This document shows, piece by piece, positions 8,215 to 18,236 of a stretch of DNA of 33,758 nucleotides. Within the stretch, counting starts at the first letter, position 1. Each line of letters begins with the position of its first letter. The translations under genes were made by a program, and so were the position numbers. Source of the stretch: Parageobacillus thermantarcticus (GTDB taxonomy: Bacteria; Bacillota; Bacilli; Bacillales; Anoxybacillaceae); NCBI RefSeq assembly GCF_900111865.1, contig NZ_FOJS01000031.1:1-33758 (forward strand), given 5' to 3'. The notes below the pieces were generated by a model, which saw nothing but the letters and a program-made list of their open reading frames with translations, had not been told where the DNA came from and ran no database searches.

Positions 8215-9276
8215 TTAGTATGATACGGATTCTGTTTTAAAGTATTTTCGTTGAAACCATAGTGCCACGTTGACTAACGCAATCATGACAGGCACTTCCA
8301 CCAATGGTCCAATGACGGCGGCAAACGCTGCGCCAGAATCGATTCCAAACACGCCAATAGCTACGGCAATCGCTAACTCAAAGTTATTACTGCCGGCTGT
8401 AAAGGCAAGTGTGGTGGTTACAGGGTAGTTCGCTCCAAATTTCTTCCCTAAGAAGAAGGAAACGAAGAACATCAACACAAAGTAAATGAACAATGGAATG
8501 GCGACTCTCACGACATCCAACGGCAAACTTACGATCATATCTCCTTTTAAAGAGAACATGACAATAATCGTAAATAATAAAGCAATCAATGTAATCGGGC
8601 TGATTTTTGGAATAAATGCTTTTTCATACCATTGTCTGCCCTTTGCTTTTACCAACAAAAAGCGCGTCAACATTCCGCCAAGAAACGGAATTCCTAAGTA
8701 AATGAACACCGACTTCGCGACTTCCATCATTGTAATATGAACGACAGCACCTTCTAGTCCTAACCATTCTGGGATGATCGTCACAAACACATACGCATAA
8801 ACAGAGTAAAATAACACTTGGAATACAGAGTTAAACGCCACCAATCCAGCTGCGTACTCTCCATCTCCTTTTGCTAAATCATTCCAGACAATCACCATTG
8901 CAATACAACGTGCTAGACCGATCATGATGAGTCCGACCATGTACTCCGGTTTATCCGGCAAGAATACGATCGCCAACAAAAACATAAGAATCGGTCCAAT
9001 AATCCAGTTTTGTACGAGCGATAACACTAATACTCTCACATCTTTAAAGACGCGCCCAATCTCCTCATAACGAACTTTTGCCAACGGAGGATACATCATG
9101 AAAATTAAGCCAATTGCAATTGGAATCGATGTCGTTCCTACCTGCAAACTGTTCATTCCGTCTACAAAGCCCGGAAAGACGAATCCTAAGCCAATTCCTG
9201 CTGCCATAGCAAGGAAAATCCAAAGCGTTAAGTATCGATCCAAAAACGATAGACGTTTTTTCCCCGTATGATTCAT
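8215..9276 (-). CDS. acr3: Arsenite efflux transporter, Acr3 family
   Basis: 353 residues, about ten hydrophobic helices, of the Acr3 (BART superfamily) type that B. subtilis calls ArsB. The conserved transport cysteine is C124 in [12 protein letters not shown], and the second conserved segment is [12 protein letters not shown] followed by [10 protein letters not shown] with the conserved glutamate. It expels arsenite across the membrane using proton motive force. GGAGGG stands before the ATG. Placed between arsR and arsC in one operon with 20-30 bp spacings, so expression should be arsenite-inducible. Confidence 0.95.
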   Translation of the reverse strand: MNHTGKKRLSFLDRYLTLWIFLAMAAGIGLGFVFPGFVDGMNSLQVGTTSIPIAIGLIFMMYPPLAKVRYEEIGRVFKDVRVLVLSLVQNWIIGPILMFLLAIVFLPDKPEYMVGLIMIGLARCIAMVIVWNDLAKGDGEYAAGLVAFNSVFQVLFYSVYAYVFVTIIPEWLGLEGAVVHITMMEVAKSVFIYLGIPFLGGMLTRFLLVKAKGRQWYEKAFIPKISPITLIALLFTIIVMFSLKGDMIVSLPLDVVRVAIPLFIYFVLMFFVSFFLGKKFGANYPVTTTLAFTAGSNNFELAIAVAIGVFGIDSGAAFAAVIGPLVEVPVMIALVNVALWFQRKYFKTESVSY

Positions 9277-9303
9277 TGTTTCCCTCCCAATTTAATTAGT
9301 AGG

Positions 9304-9651
9304 TTAACAACCGCAGCGGAGCGCAGGGGTGTTTTCCTCAATCTTACGAATATTCTCTGTTTGATCTGGAATATGTTGCAAAATATCTTGGATGAGATCA
9401 TATAACTCACTTCGAGGATTGAGGGAATAATAAATCCACTGTCCTCTCCTATCCTCTTTTACTAATCCTGCATCTTTTAATTTGCGAAGATGCTGGCTAA
9501 TCGCCGGCTGACTCATGTCAAACACCTCAAGAAGCTCGCAAACACAACACTCACGTTGTTTTAAAATCGCCATGATCGTTAAACGTGTTTTATCACCAAG
9601 CAATTTTAAAACATGTGATGCTTTTTCTATTTCTACTGTTGTTTTTTGCAT
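9304..9651 (-). CDS. arsR: ArsR-family arsenic-responsive repressor
   Basis: 115 residues, winged-helix ArsR/SmtB fold. The arsenic-binding motif ECCVCELLEV places C35, C36 and C38 at the start of the DNA-binding region, and the helix-turn-helix reads SQPAISQHLRKLKDAGLV. The extreme C-terminus adds C113 and C115 (LRCGC). Arsenite binding releases the repressor from its operator. AGGAGG lies 7 nt before ATG 9651. First gene of arsR-acr3-arsC; a 27-bp site overlapping its promoter is duplicated 89 bp further upstream. Confidence 0.95.
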   Translation of the reverse strand: MQKTTVEIEKASHVLKLLGDKTRLTIMAILKQRECCVCELLEVFDMSQPAISQHLRKLKDAGLVKEDRRGQWIYYSLNPRSELYDLIQDILQHIPDQTENIRKIEENTPALRCGC

Positions 9652-9672
9652 GGGAACACCTCCTATTCTTTT

Positions 9673-9699
9673 ATAATTATATAGCTATTTACTTATATA
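9673..9699 (-). promoter_or_regulatory. Candidate ArsR operator, copy 1, over the arsR core promoter
   Basis: A 27-bp AT-rich element containing ATATAGCTAT (palindromic) and ending ACTTATATA on the plus strand. It matches 24 of 27 bases at 9762-9788. It covers the likely -10 region of arsR (TATATAAT, with TTGTTC upstream), the expected place for a repressor site. Confidence 0.6.
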
Positions 9700-9761
9700 T
9701 TGAACAAAAATGGAAAACAGTACTTTCTAACTCCTTTATTTTATACTTGCTATTTTCTTTA

Positions 9762-9788
9762 ATAATCATATAACTATATACTTATATA
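9762..9788 (-). promoter_or_regulatory. Candidate ArsR operator, copy 2
   Basis: Same 27-bp element as 9673-9699 with three substitutions, 89 bp further from arsR. On the minus strand it too is followed within about 35 bp by an AAAGGAG sequence but no gene, so it may be a duplicated arsR promoter/leader or a second operator. Confidence 0.55.
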
Positions 9789-9899
9789 AAGCAAGCAAAA
9801 AAGATTAAGTCACAAAATTTGGTGTAAAAAAGTGATTTTTATTTTCCAATGATTCAGGTTCACTGAATTGATAGTGAAATTTTACGAAATAATTTAGAC

Positions 9900-9928
9900 T
9901 TGACCTACGTACGCATTGTTTATAATAA
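9900..9928 (+). promoter_or_regulatory. Sigma-A-type promoter for the DedA gene
   Basis: TTGACC at 9900-9905; then either TATAAT at 9921-9926 (15-nt spacer) or TAATAA at 9923-9928 (17-nt spacer). The inverted repeat TTCACT/AGTGAA (9859-9864, 9873-9878) lies just upstream. Confidence 0.55.
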
Positions 9929-10000
9929 ACATTAGCAATATAACTTACGATTTCCGATTCATCGCTTTACTTTTTAAATTCGTTAAGGTGTGGTGATACA

Positions 10001-10597
10001 GTGGGACATTATTTACATTATGTGATCGGCCATTTTGGGTACATCGGTATTATGATCGTGTTAATGCTGGGGATCGTCGGTATGCCAATTCCGGATGAAT
10101 TGCTGCTTACGTACATTGGATACCAAATTTCCACAGGTTTTATGTCATATCCTATTGCGTTTGCTTTTAGCTTTATCGGCGCTATAACAGGCATTTCCAT
10201 TAGTTACTTTTTAGGTGTAAAACTCGGATTACCGTTTTTACGAAAAGTGGGGCCGAAAATACATATTACCGACAAGCGAATGGAGCAAACGAAAACATTA
10301 TTTGCCAAATTAGGACCATCCGTGTTATTTATTTGCTATTTTATCCCCGGTGTCCGTCATGTTGCCGCTTTTTTAGCCGGCGCGAACGCATATGAATGGA
10401 AAAAATTTACCTTGTACGCTTATAGTGGTGCGTTTGTCTGGATTTTCACCTTTCTTACGCTCGGTAATTATTTAGGAAAAAATTGGATGATGATGGAGCA
10501 ATATATGAATAAATATCGCATCTTTTTTATAGTCGTATTTATTTTTCTCATTTGCTTGCTCACTTTTTATTGGTATGATCAGCAAAAGAAGAAATAA
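10001..10597 (+). CDS. DedA-family (SNARE-associated/VTT) membrane protein
   Basis: 198 residues starting at GTG 10001, with AAGGTG 10 nt upstream. DedA hallmarks are present: MPIPDELLLTYIGY near the N-terminus, a GxxxGxxxxYxxG-like region (GAITGISISYFLG), and FIPGVRHVAAFLAGA in the second half, with about four to five membrane segments and a basic C-terminal tail. DedA proteins are implicated in lipid carrier recycling and envelope homeostasis. It is divergent from arsR, sharing a 350-bp intergenic region, so co-regulation with arsenic resistance is possible but unproven. Confidence 0.85.
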   Translation: MGHYLHYVIGHFGYIGIMIVLMLGIVGMPIPDELLLTYIGYQISTGFMSYPIAFAFSFIGAITGISISYFLGVKLGLPFLRKVGPKIHITDKRMEQTKTLFAKLGPSVLFICYFIPGVRHVAAFLAGANAYEWKKFTLYAYSGAFVWIFTFLTLGNYLGKNWMMMEQYMNKYRIFFIVVFIFLICLLTFYWYDQQKKK

Positions 10598-10622
10598 AAC
10601 ACCGGCCAAAAAGCCGGTGTTT
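10597..10622. terminator. Bidirectional terminator between convergent genes
   Basis: AAACACCGGC (10597-10606) pairs with GCCGGTGTTT (10613-10622) around a 6-nt loop. A-rich on one side and T-rich on the other, it can serve both the DedA gene and the convergent small gene, and it touches the stop codons of both. Confidence 0.85.
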
Positions 10623-10861
10623 TACATGCTTGTTTTGGTATTTCCGTATGTTTCCATTAAAATTCCCATAAACGTCCCAAACCCAAACATAAACATGGAA
10701 GCACCTATAATGCCTAAACTGATAATCGTAAGGAAAAAGTCTTTATTGTAAGCGTTTGCGATAAAACTCAACAAAAACAAGGAAACACCGACAATTAGCC
10801 CTACGGCTGCGATCATTTTACACATTTGCGTAATCTCTTTGCTTTCATAGCGTTTCATCAT
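10622..10861 (-). CDS. Small membrane protein, unknown function
   Basis: 79 residues from ATG 10861, chosen because GAGGGG lies 9 nt upstream; an ATG nine bases earlier abuts that site. Two hydrophobic helices (MIAAVGLIVGVSLFLLSFIA and a second, glycine/methionine-rich one) are joined by a short charged linker. No family recognised. Confidence 0.65.
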   Translation of the reverse strand: MMKRYESKEITQMCKMIAAVGLIVGVSLFLLSFIANAYNKDFFLTIISLGIIGASMFMFGFGTFMGILMETYGNTKTSM

Positions 10862-11045
10862 TTCCACCATCCCCTCACTTTGAGGATAGCACTTTTGTCA
10901 CAAAATTGCAATATTTATTTTTACTTTTTCATGCTTAATTAGGCTATAATTTATTATTTACCTTCCATTGCAACATTTACAGTGTAAAAACGAGCCCGAG
11001 CATCATACACTAACGATAACTCCTTCTGTAAAAGGAGGCATGCCG

Positions 11046-11303
11046 ATGAACACGCTGGATTATGATAAAGCGTTGTATTACACACACCGCTCCGAATGGG
11101 ATAACTTGCTTATTTTAATGGTGCGCACACAAGACGACTTGCTTTCGAAAAAAATTGAAAAATTTCTTCACGCTTACAACTTTGAGTATGATTACTCGAT
11201 CATTCAAAAGCGTCTAACCTCTCTGTTGCGTTATATCGACCATGCTCTTGAGACAAGCGAACAAAAAACGGGAATCGAGCAGTATGCTTACCTGCACGAA
11301 TGA
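11046..11303 (+). CDS. yhdB: YhdB-like protein
   Basis: 85 residues from ATG 11046, with AGGAGG 7 nt upstream; an ATG two codons earlier is too near that site. Small soluble, helical and charged; it reads like B. subtilis YhdB (LYYTHRSEWDNLLILMVRT), a conserved protein of unknown function. In B. subtilis yhdB also lies close to the phosphoglucomutase gene, as here. Followed by a strong terminator. Confidence 0.7.
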   Translation: MNTLDYDKALYYTHRSEWDNLLILMVRTQDDLLSKKIEKFLHAYNFEYDYSIIQKRLTSLLRYIDHALETSEQKTGIEQYAYLHE

Positions 11304-11313
11304 AGACAATATA

Positions 11314-11347
11314 AAACAGACAATGCCGAAAATGGCATTGTCTGTTT
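11314..11347 (+). terminator. Terminator of yhdB
   Basis: Perfect 14-bp stem AAACAGACAATGCC (11314-11327) with its complement 11334-11347, loop GAAAAT. Confidence 0.85.
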
Positions 11348-11474
11348 CAGCTTGTGTGTAAAAATGCGGTTGAATAAGTGGACAAATACACCGCTTGCGT
11401 TTTCCCGAACAGCTAGCCGGAATAGAAAAAAATCCGCATCGTCCCTCCTTAAATTCATTGTCCCCAAGACGTTA

Positions 11475-13229
11475 TCATGATTGAAGCGATGAAGCGGTAT
11501 TCAAAAAATGGCGCACCCGTTTCATTACCGCGTCGGAAAGTTGTTGCAGCTTCGCTTCGCTGTCAGAGAGCGATTCTCCTTTCACACCGAAATACACTTT
11601 GAGTTTTGGCTCCGTTCCCGACGGACGCAAGCAAAACCATGAATCGTCTTCCAATACATACTTTAATACGTCAGAGGTTGGAAGCGCAATCAACGTTTTT
11701 TCTCCAGTCGCAGTGTTTACCCGTTCTTTCGTTTTGTAATCCTCGATCACGATGACTTTTTTTCCTGCCACCTCTGTCGGAGGCTCATTGCGGAACGATG
11801 TTAAGATCGCTTGAATCGTTTCTTCTCCTTCTTTTCCTTTTAATGTTAATGACTGCTGACCTTCGCGGTAATAGCCGTATTGGTCAAACAATCGCAGCAA
11901 TCCTTCGTATAAAGACATGCCGTGTTTTTTATAAAAAGCGCATACTTCCGCCGCTAATACCGCTGCTTGCACCGCGTCTTTATCACGCACAAAATCACCG
12001 ATTAAATAGCCGTAGCTTTCCTCATAGCCAAATTGGAACGTATACTGGCCAGTTTGTTCATATTCTTTGATTTTTTCGCCGATAAATTTAAATCCTGTTA
12101 GCGTATCGACCGTATCTAAACCGAAAGATTGCGCAATCGCGCGGCCAAATTCGGACGTGACAATCGTTTTTAGCACTATTCCGTTCTCCGGCAATATCCC
12201 CTTTTCTTTCTTTTGTGACAGCAAGTAATGAAGCAATAAGCCGCCAGTTTGGTTCCCGGTCAATACGACATAATCGCCTTTTTCGTTTTTTACGGCAATT
12301 CCCAATCGGTCGGCGTCAGGGTCTGTCGCAATTAGCAAATCGGCATTGACTTTTTTGCCGAGTTCTATCGCCAAGGCAAACGCCGCATGTTCCTCCGGAT
12401 TTGGTGACGCAACGGTGGAAAAGTTTGGATCTGGCTGTTCTTGTTCTTTCACTACAAATACATTGCGATATCCAAGTTCCTTTAACGCGCGACGGATCGG
12501 TTTGTTGGATGTGCCGTGCAACGGTGTGAAAACAATGTTAACATCAACCTCTTCCGCAAGTTTCGGTTGCAGCGAAACTGTCTTTACAGCGTCAATATAG
12601 GCGTTGTCCACTTCTTCTCCAATGATTTGAATGAGTCCTTTCTCTTTCAAAATCGCTTCATCCTCAACATGGATGTCCAATTCGTTTTCCACTTCATTGA
12701 CATATCGAATGACCGCATCTGCCGTCTCTGGAGGAAGTTGTCCCCCGTCTTCGCCGTACACTTTATATCCATTATATTCCGGCGGATTATGGCTTGCGGT
12801 GATAACGACGCCAGAAAACGCGCGCAAATGGCGAACGGCAAACGAAAGTTCGGGCGTCGGCCGCAGTTCGTCGAATACATACGTCTGAATGCCATGAGTG
12901 GCCAATGTTTTCGCCGTTTCCATCGCGAATTCCCGCGACTTATGCCGCGAATCGTAAGCAATCACGACACCGCGCCTTTTCGCGTCTTCGCCAAACGATT
13001 CTATGTACCGCGCCAAACCTTCTGATGCTTTCCGAATCGTATATACGTTCATCCGGTTCGTCCCCGGCCCGATTTCTCCGCGCATGCCGCCTGTGCCAAA
13101 CTCTAAATTTTTATAAAAACAATCTTCAAGCCACGGAAGGTCGTGTTGATGCTTTTTTAACGAATGCTTTAATTCTTCATCCAACGGCTCATATGCCAAC
13201 CATTGCTCATATTTTTTCTTCCAATCCAA
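11475..13229 (-). CDS. pgcA: Phosphoglucomutase (alpha-D-phosphohexomutase)
   Basis: 584 residues from TTG 13229, which has GGAGGG 7 nt upstream and begins [10 protein letters not shown] like B. subtilis PgcA; the upstream open frame from 13301 has no ribosome site. The four family signatures are present: phosphoserine loop [11 protein letters not shown] (serine near 146), metal loop DPDADRLG, sugar loop [12 protein letters not shown], and phosphate-binding RPSGTEPK near the C-terminus. It interconverts glucose 1-phosphate and glucose 6-phosphate, feeding UDP-glucose for wall glycans and glycolipid anchors. No clear terminator seen between it and yhdB. Confidence 0.95.
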   Translation of the reverse strand: MDWKKKYEQWLAYEPLDEELKHSLKKHQHDLPWLEDCFYKNLEFGTGGMRGEIGPGTNRMNVYTIRKASEGLARYIESFGEDAKRRGVVIAYDSRHKSREFAMETAKTLATHGIQTYVFDELRPTPELSFAVRHLRAFSGVVITASHNPPEYNGYKVYGEDGGQLPPETADAVIRYVNEVENELDIHVEDEAILKEKGLIQIIGEEVDNAYIDAVKTVSLQPKLAEEVDVNIVFTPLHGTSNKPIRRALKELGYRNVFVVKEQEQPDPNFSTVASPNPEEHAAFALAIELGKKVNADLLIATDPDADRLGIAVKNEKGDYVVLTGNQTGGLLLHYLLSQKKEKGILPENGIVLKTIVTSEFGRAIAQSFGLDTVDTLTGFKFIGEKIKEYEQTGQYTFQFGYEESYGYLIGDFVRDKDAVQAAVLAAEVCAFYKKHGMSLYEGLLRLFDQYGYYREGQQSLTLKGKEGEETIQAILTSFRNEPPTEVAGKKVIVIEDYKTKERVNTATGEKTLIALPTSDVLKYVLEDDSWFCLRPSGTEPKLKVYFGVKGESLSDSEAKLQQLSDAVMKRVRHFLNTASSLQS

Positions 13230-13307
13230 CGAACATCCCTCCGGATCGATAAATTCCTTGCTTTTTATGTATTCGTTATCATCATACAATATACCGAACA
13301 AAAGAAA

Positions 13308-13337
13308 AAGGATGTCTCACAAAAAAGAGACATCCTT
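13308..13337 (-). terminator. Terminator of the CBS-domain gene
   Basis: AAGGATGTCTC (13308-13318) pairs with GAGACATCCTT (13327-13337); the minus strand continues into TTTTTCTTTT. Confidence 0.85.
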
Positions 13338-13344
13338 CCCTTCT

Positions 13345-13791
13345 TTATCCTTGCGGTTGCGATGGCTCGGAAATGTTTGTCAACGCTTGTTCCGCCGCTT
13401 GATCGGAAGCGCTGTTTGTCGCGATATCGCCTAGTGCGACAATGCCTTGAAGCTGATTGTTTTCTACAATTGGCAAACGGCGGACTTGGTTTTGCGCCAT
13501 CACGTTTGCCGCTTCTTGTACGCTCATATTCGGCGTACCGGTGACGACGCGGTTAGTCATCACTTCCGATACAGAAGTGGAAGCTGGATTTTTTCCTTGT
13601 GCCGATGTGCGGAGTGTAATATCACGGTCGGTGATCATTCCTTTCACTTGACCGTTTTCCACTACCGGAAGCGCACCAATGTTTTTTTGGCTCATGATTT
13701 GCGCAGCCTCTTGGACCGTTTGGTTAGGCGAAACAGTCGCGACGTTTTTCGTCATAATGTCTTGAACTTTATTGCTGTTGTTATTATTCAA
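13345..13791 (-). CDS. yhcV: CBS-domain pair protein, YhcV-like
   Basis: 148 residues from TTG 13791, with GGGAGG about 6 nt upstream. Two CBS modules (about 9-65 and 74-130; motifs IMTKNVATVSPNQ, ITDRDITLR, VMTNRVVTGTPN, RRLPIVENNQ) form a Bateman pair, a fold that binds adenosine-type ligands. It has no catalytic partner domain. It resembles B. subtilis YhcV, a small stand-alone CBS protein of unknown role. Asparagine/serine-rich N- and C-termini are probably disordered. Confidence 0.85.
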   Translation of the reverse strand: MNNNNSNKVQDIMTKNVATVSPNQTVQEAAQIMSQKNIGALPVVENGQVKGMITDRDITLRTSAQGKNPASTSVSEVMTNRVVTGTPNMSVQEAANVMAQNQVRRLPIVENNQLQGIVALGDIATNSASDQAAEQALTNISEPSQPQG

Positions 13792-13884
13792 TGTGATCCT
13801 CCCCTTTCACCGATTATTGTGGCCGATTCGTAGGAGGATATAGGTAGAAAATAATGTTTGCATCGCTTTGTATTGGTATCGATT

Positions 13885-15647
<1,763 letters not shown>

Positions 15648-15719
15648 TACAATTTTACATTCTCCCTTTCGTCCAATATAATGAAAATGGCATGCACATA
15701 AAAACGAGGGGATTTTAGC

Positions 15720-16163
15720 ATGAACAACAATAATGCAAAAACATTGGAAAACGCGCTTATTGGCGCTTGGGGAATTTCATTGATCGCGACGCTTGGCAGC
15801 CTTTACTTTTCCGAAATTTTAAAATTTATTCCTTGCGATCTTTGTTGGTTTCAGCGGATTTTTATGTATCCACAAGTGATTTTATTAGGGCTCGCAACAA
15901 TTCGCAAAGAATACGGCATCGCCCGCTATAGCTTGGCGTTGTCAGTCATTGGCGGATCGATTTCCCTTTACCATTATCTTCTGCAAAAAGTTCCTTTTTT
16001 TCAAAGCCACGCTATTTCCTGCGGCCGCATTCCTTGCACGGGACAGTACATTAATTGGCTCGGCTTTATTACGATTCCGTTTTTGGCGCTAGTTGCGTTT
16101 TTTCTCATTAGCGTATTAAGCATCTTCATTATTCGCAAAGAGAAAGAAGGGAAACAAAGTTGA
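15720..16163 (+). CDS. bdbC: Disulfide bond formation membrane protein, BdbC/DsbB-like
   Basis: 147 residues, four membrane helices. CDLC (C39-C42) in the first outer loop and C101...C106 in the second (SCGRIPCTGQY) are the two redox pairs of DsbB/BdbC proteins, which pass electrons from the extracytoplasmic thiol oxidase to quinone. It overlaps the following thioredoxin-like gene by 4 bp, so the two form one operon and one oxidation system. Confidence 0.9.
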   Translation: MNNNNAKTLENALIGAWGISLIATLGSLYFSEILKFIPCDLCWFQRIFMYPQVILLGLATIRKEYGIARYSLALSVIGGSISLYHYLLQKVPFFQSHAISCGRIPCTGQYINWLGFITIPFLALVAFFLISVLSIFIIRKEKEGKQS

Positions 16164-16636
16164 AAAAGCTCCTTATTTTCGGATCAATTATTGTCGCGCT
16201 GTTTGCAGCGCTCGCCTTTGTCACGTCATATCAACAAAAAGAAGCGGTTAAAGATAATCCGTACCATAAAAAAGAACTTGATCCCGCAACCATTGAGCAG
16301 CTTGACGACCCAAATTATCAAAACCTTATCTTGCCGGACGAATTAGAAAAGAAGCTAAAAAATAAAGAAACGGTCACCGTTTATTTTTACAGCCCGACTT
16401 GTCCGCATTGCCAAAAAACAACTCCGATCGTCGTTCCTTTGGCCAAGAAAATGGGGATCGATTTAAAATTGTTTAATTTGCTGGAATTTAAAGATGGATG
16501 GGACAAGTACCACATCGAAGGAACACCAACGCTTGTTCATTATGAAAATGGGAAGGAAGTAAAACGAATCGATGGCTATCATGAAGAGGCAGTGTTCCGT
16601 GACTGGTTTTCCTCAATTCAGCATCGCCATCAATAA
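16160..16636 (+). CDS. Membrane-anchored thioredoxin-like disulfide oxidoreductase
   Basis: 158 residues from TTG 16160, translationally coupled to bdbC (stop and start overlap as in TTGA). An N-terminal hydrophobic anchor (about 4-22) leads to a thioredoxin fold outside the membrane, with active site CPHC (C81-C84, in SPTCPHCQKT) and the cis-proline segment GTPTLVHY. CPHC is typical of oxidising DsbA-like partners. It should be the thiol oxidase re-oxidised by BdbC, although it is a short thioredoxin-fold protein rather than a full BdbD. Followed by a strong terminator. Confidence 0.85.
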   Translation: MKKLLIFGSIIVALFAALAFVTSYQQKEAVKDNPYHKKELDPATIEQLDDPNYQNLILPDELEKKLKNKETVTVYFYSPTCPHCQKTTPIVVPLAKKMGIDLKLFNLLEFKDGWDKYHIEGTPTLVHYENGKEVKRIDGYHEEAVFRDWFSSIQHRHQ

Positions 16637-16666
16637 GGAGTTCGCCCCACGAATCGGCGAACTCCT
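16635..16666. terminator. Terminator between the bdb operon and yhcU
   Basis: AAGGAGTTCGCC (16635-16646) pairs perfectly with GGCGAACTCCTT (16655-16666), between two convergent genes. T-rich after the stem on the plus strand. Confidence 0.85.
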
Positions 16667-16668
16667 TT

Positions 16669-17066
16669 TCACATTAACCATTCGTTTTGTGAAAGCAAAT
16701 ACACGCTGCATGGATGATGCCGTTTGGCGGCAAAATGCTCTATCGCAAACGGAAACGCAACGCCGTACCGCCGAAGCAATTCGACGTTCCGCTGAAATAC
16801 ATCACGGTATCGTCCGCAATCTCCACTTTTCCCGACATATTCGATGATGGAAATTAATGATTGCAGCGATGAAATAATTTGAAACGCTTCTTTCATTGTT
16901 CCATTGTATTCACACGTTTTTCTTGTAATGAAAGGACTTGCAATTTTTCAAACTCATGAATTTGTTCGTCAGTGAAATAATACGGAAAAATGTTTGTATA
17001 AAAATAATTTACCAAATAATTGATATATTCCTCTTGCTCTTTCGTTGCCGCATAAACCGTCTTCAT
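16669..17066 (-). pseudogene. yhcU: yhcU-like gene, frameshifted
   Basis: A start at ATG 17066, with AAGGTGG 8 nt upstream, gives MKTVYAATKEQEEYINYLV and runs to a stop near 16893. The continuation is in another frame: EYNGTMKEAFQIISSLQSL and onward to a stop at 16669. Joined by one inserted base, the two parts give about 132 residues, the size expected for B. subtilis YhcU (about 131), a conserved protein of unknown function. The break lies about 16905-16925, near an AAAAA run. It may be a true mutation or a sequencing error. Confidence 0.75.
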
Positions 17067-17161
17067 CGCCCTTGCCACCTTTTTTGCAATTACGCTTGCG
17101 CAATCATTAACAAAACGATACTATGAGTGTATCATACATTATGCGCACATAGAGGTAGAAA

Positions 17162-18115
17162 GTGTTTCCACCGCGTAAAAAATTCGGAGTGAAACGAACA
17201 ATGTGGTTAAAAAAAGGAGATTGGCTTGAATGCGTCATTCCTTCTTTTTGGCAGGGGCAAACGATCGAATCGCTGCTAAAAGAAGTATGGTGCACCTCAA
17301 AAAAATTCGCGCATCAACTGCGCATGGAAAAAGGAATTAAATTAAATGGAAAAGAAGTATCATGGCAAACTGCGTTACAAGAAAATGACCGTTTGCAGCT
17401 GTATCTTTATAAACCTGAACCTTCCGCCATTCTTCCCGAGTATCGGGAACTTTCCGTTTTATGGGAAGACGAGCATCTGCTCATTATTAACAAAGACGCC
17501 GGCATCGATATCCATCCTTCCGAACCTTCTCAAACAGGAACGTTAGCAAACGCGGTCGCTTTTTATTTGCAAGCGCAAGGCATTTTGACGAAAGTGCGCC
17601 ATATTCATCGACTTGATCGCGATACATCCGGAACGATTTTGTTTGCCAAACATCCGCTCGCAGGCGCGACGCTCGACCGGATGCTAGAACAACGGCAAAT
17701 CAAGCGGACGTATGTAGCGCTTGTCCATGGCATTGTCAAAAATAAATCTGGAACGATTTCCGCCCCGATTGGGCGCGACCGCCATCATCCAACTAGACGA
17801 AGAGTTTCGAAAACAGGCGCAAAAGCGGTGACGCACTATCGTGTTTTACATACGTTTTTGAACGAGCAAACATCGCTTGTCGAACTTTCCCTTGACACCG
17901 GGCGCACGCATCAAATCCGCGTCCATATGAGCTACATCGGTCATCCGCTAGTCGGCGATGTCCTTTATGGCGGCGAAAATACGTTTCATCGCCAAGCGCT
18001 GCACGCCGTTAAACTGTCGTTTTTGCATCCTTTTACGAAAGAAACGGTTTCATGCGTCGCTCCCGTTGACGATTTCCCCGTTGATATTGCGCGATTTTAC
18101 ATCGATTCGCAATGA
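17162..18115 (+). CDS. yhcT: RNA pseudouridine synthase, RluD/YhcT family
   Basis: 317 residues from GTG 17162 (AGAGGT 7 nt upstream); ATG 17201, with GGAGTG 9 nt upstream, is an alternative and would give about 304. An S4-like RNA-binding region (about 35-85) precedes the synthase domain. Catalytic aspartate D152 lies in HRLDRDTSG, followed by GRTHQIRVHM and HPLVGDVLYG, both RluA/RluD-family marks. It converts uridines to pseudouridine in rRNA or tRNA; the site cannot be deduced. Adjacent to yhcU, as in B. subtilis. Confidence 0.9.
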   Translation: MFPPRKKFGVKRTMWLKKGDWLECVIPSFWQGQTIESLLKEVWCTSKKFAHQLRMEKGIKLNGKEVSWQTALQENDRLQLYLYKPEPSAILPEYRELSVLWEDEHLLIINKDAGIDIHPSEPSQTGTLANAVAFYLQAQGILTKVRHIHRLDRDTSGTILFAKHPLAGATLDRMLEQRQIKRTYVALVHGIVKNKSGTISAPIGRDRHHPTRRRVSKTGAKAVTHYRVLHTFLNEQTSLVELSLDTGRTHQIRVHMSYIGHPLVGDVLYGGENTFHRQALHAVKLSFLHPFTKETVSCVAPVDDFPVDIARFYIDSQ

Positions 18116-18119
18116 AAGA

Positions 18120-18146
18120 GGGTGTCCCAAAAGTGATGGGACACCC
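18120..18146. terminator. Terminator of yhcT, possibly shared with the convergent gene
   Basis: GGGTGTCCCA (18120-18129) pairs with TGGGACACCC (18137-18146), a 10-bp perfect stem, 4 bp after the yhcT stop. Confidence 0.8.
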
Positions 18147-18236
18147 TTCTGTGCTACCTATATACGCATCGAACAATAAGAGGAAACCTATATATGGTTA
18201 TTCTGTATGTGGCCAAACAACTTTTGAACCAGTCTC

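Noticed and set aside
12516-13025. 169-codon plus-strand frame over pgcA
   Set aside because: Shadow of pgcA; the opposite-strand pgcA has all four phosphohexomutase motifs.
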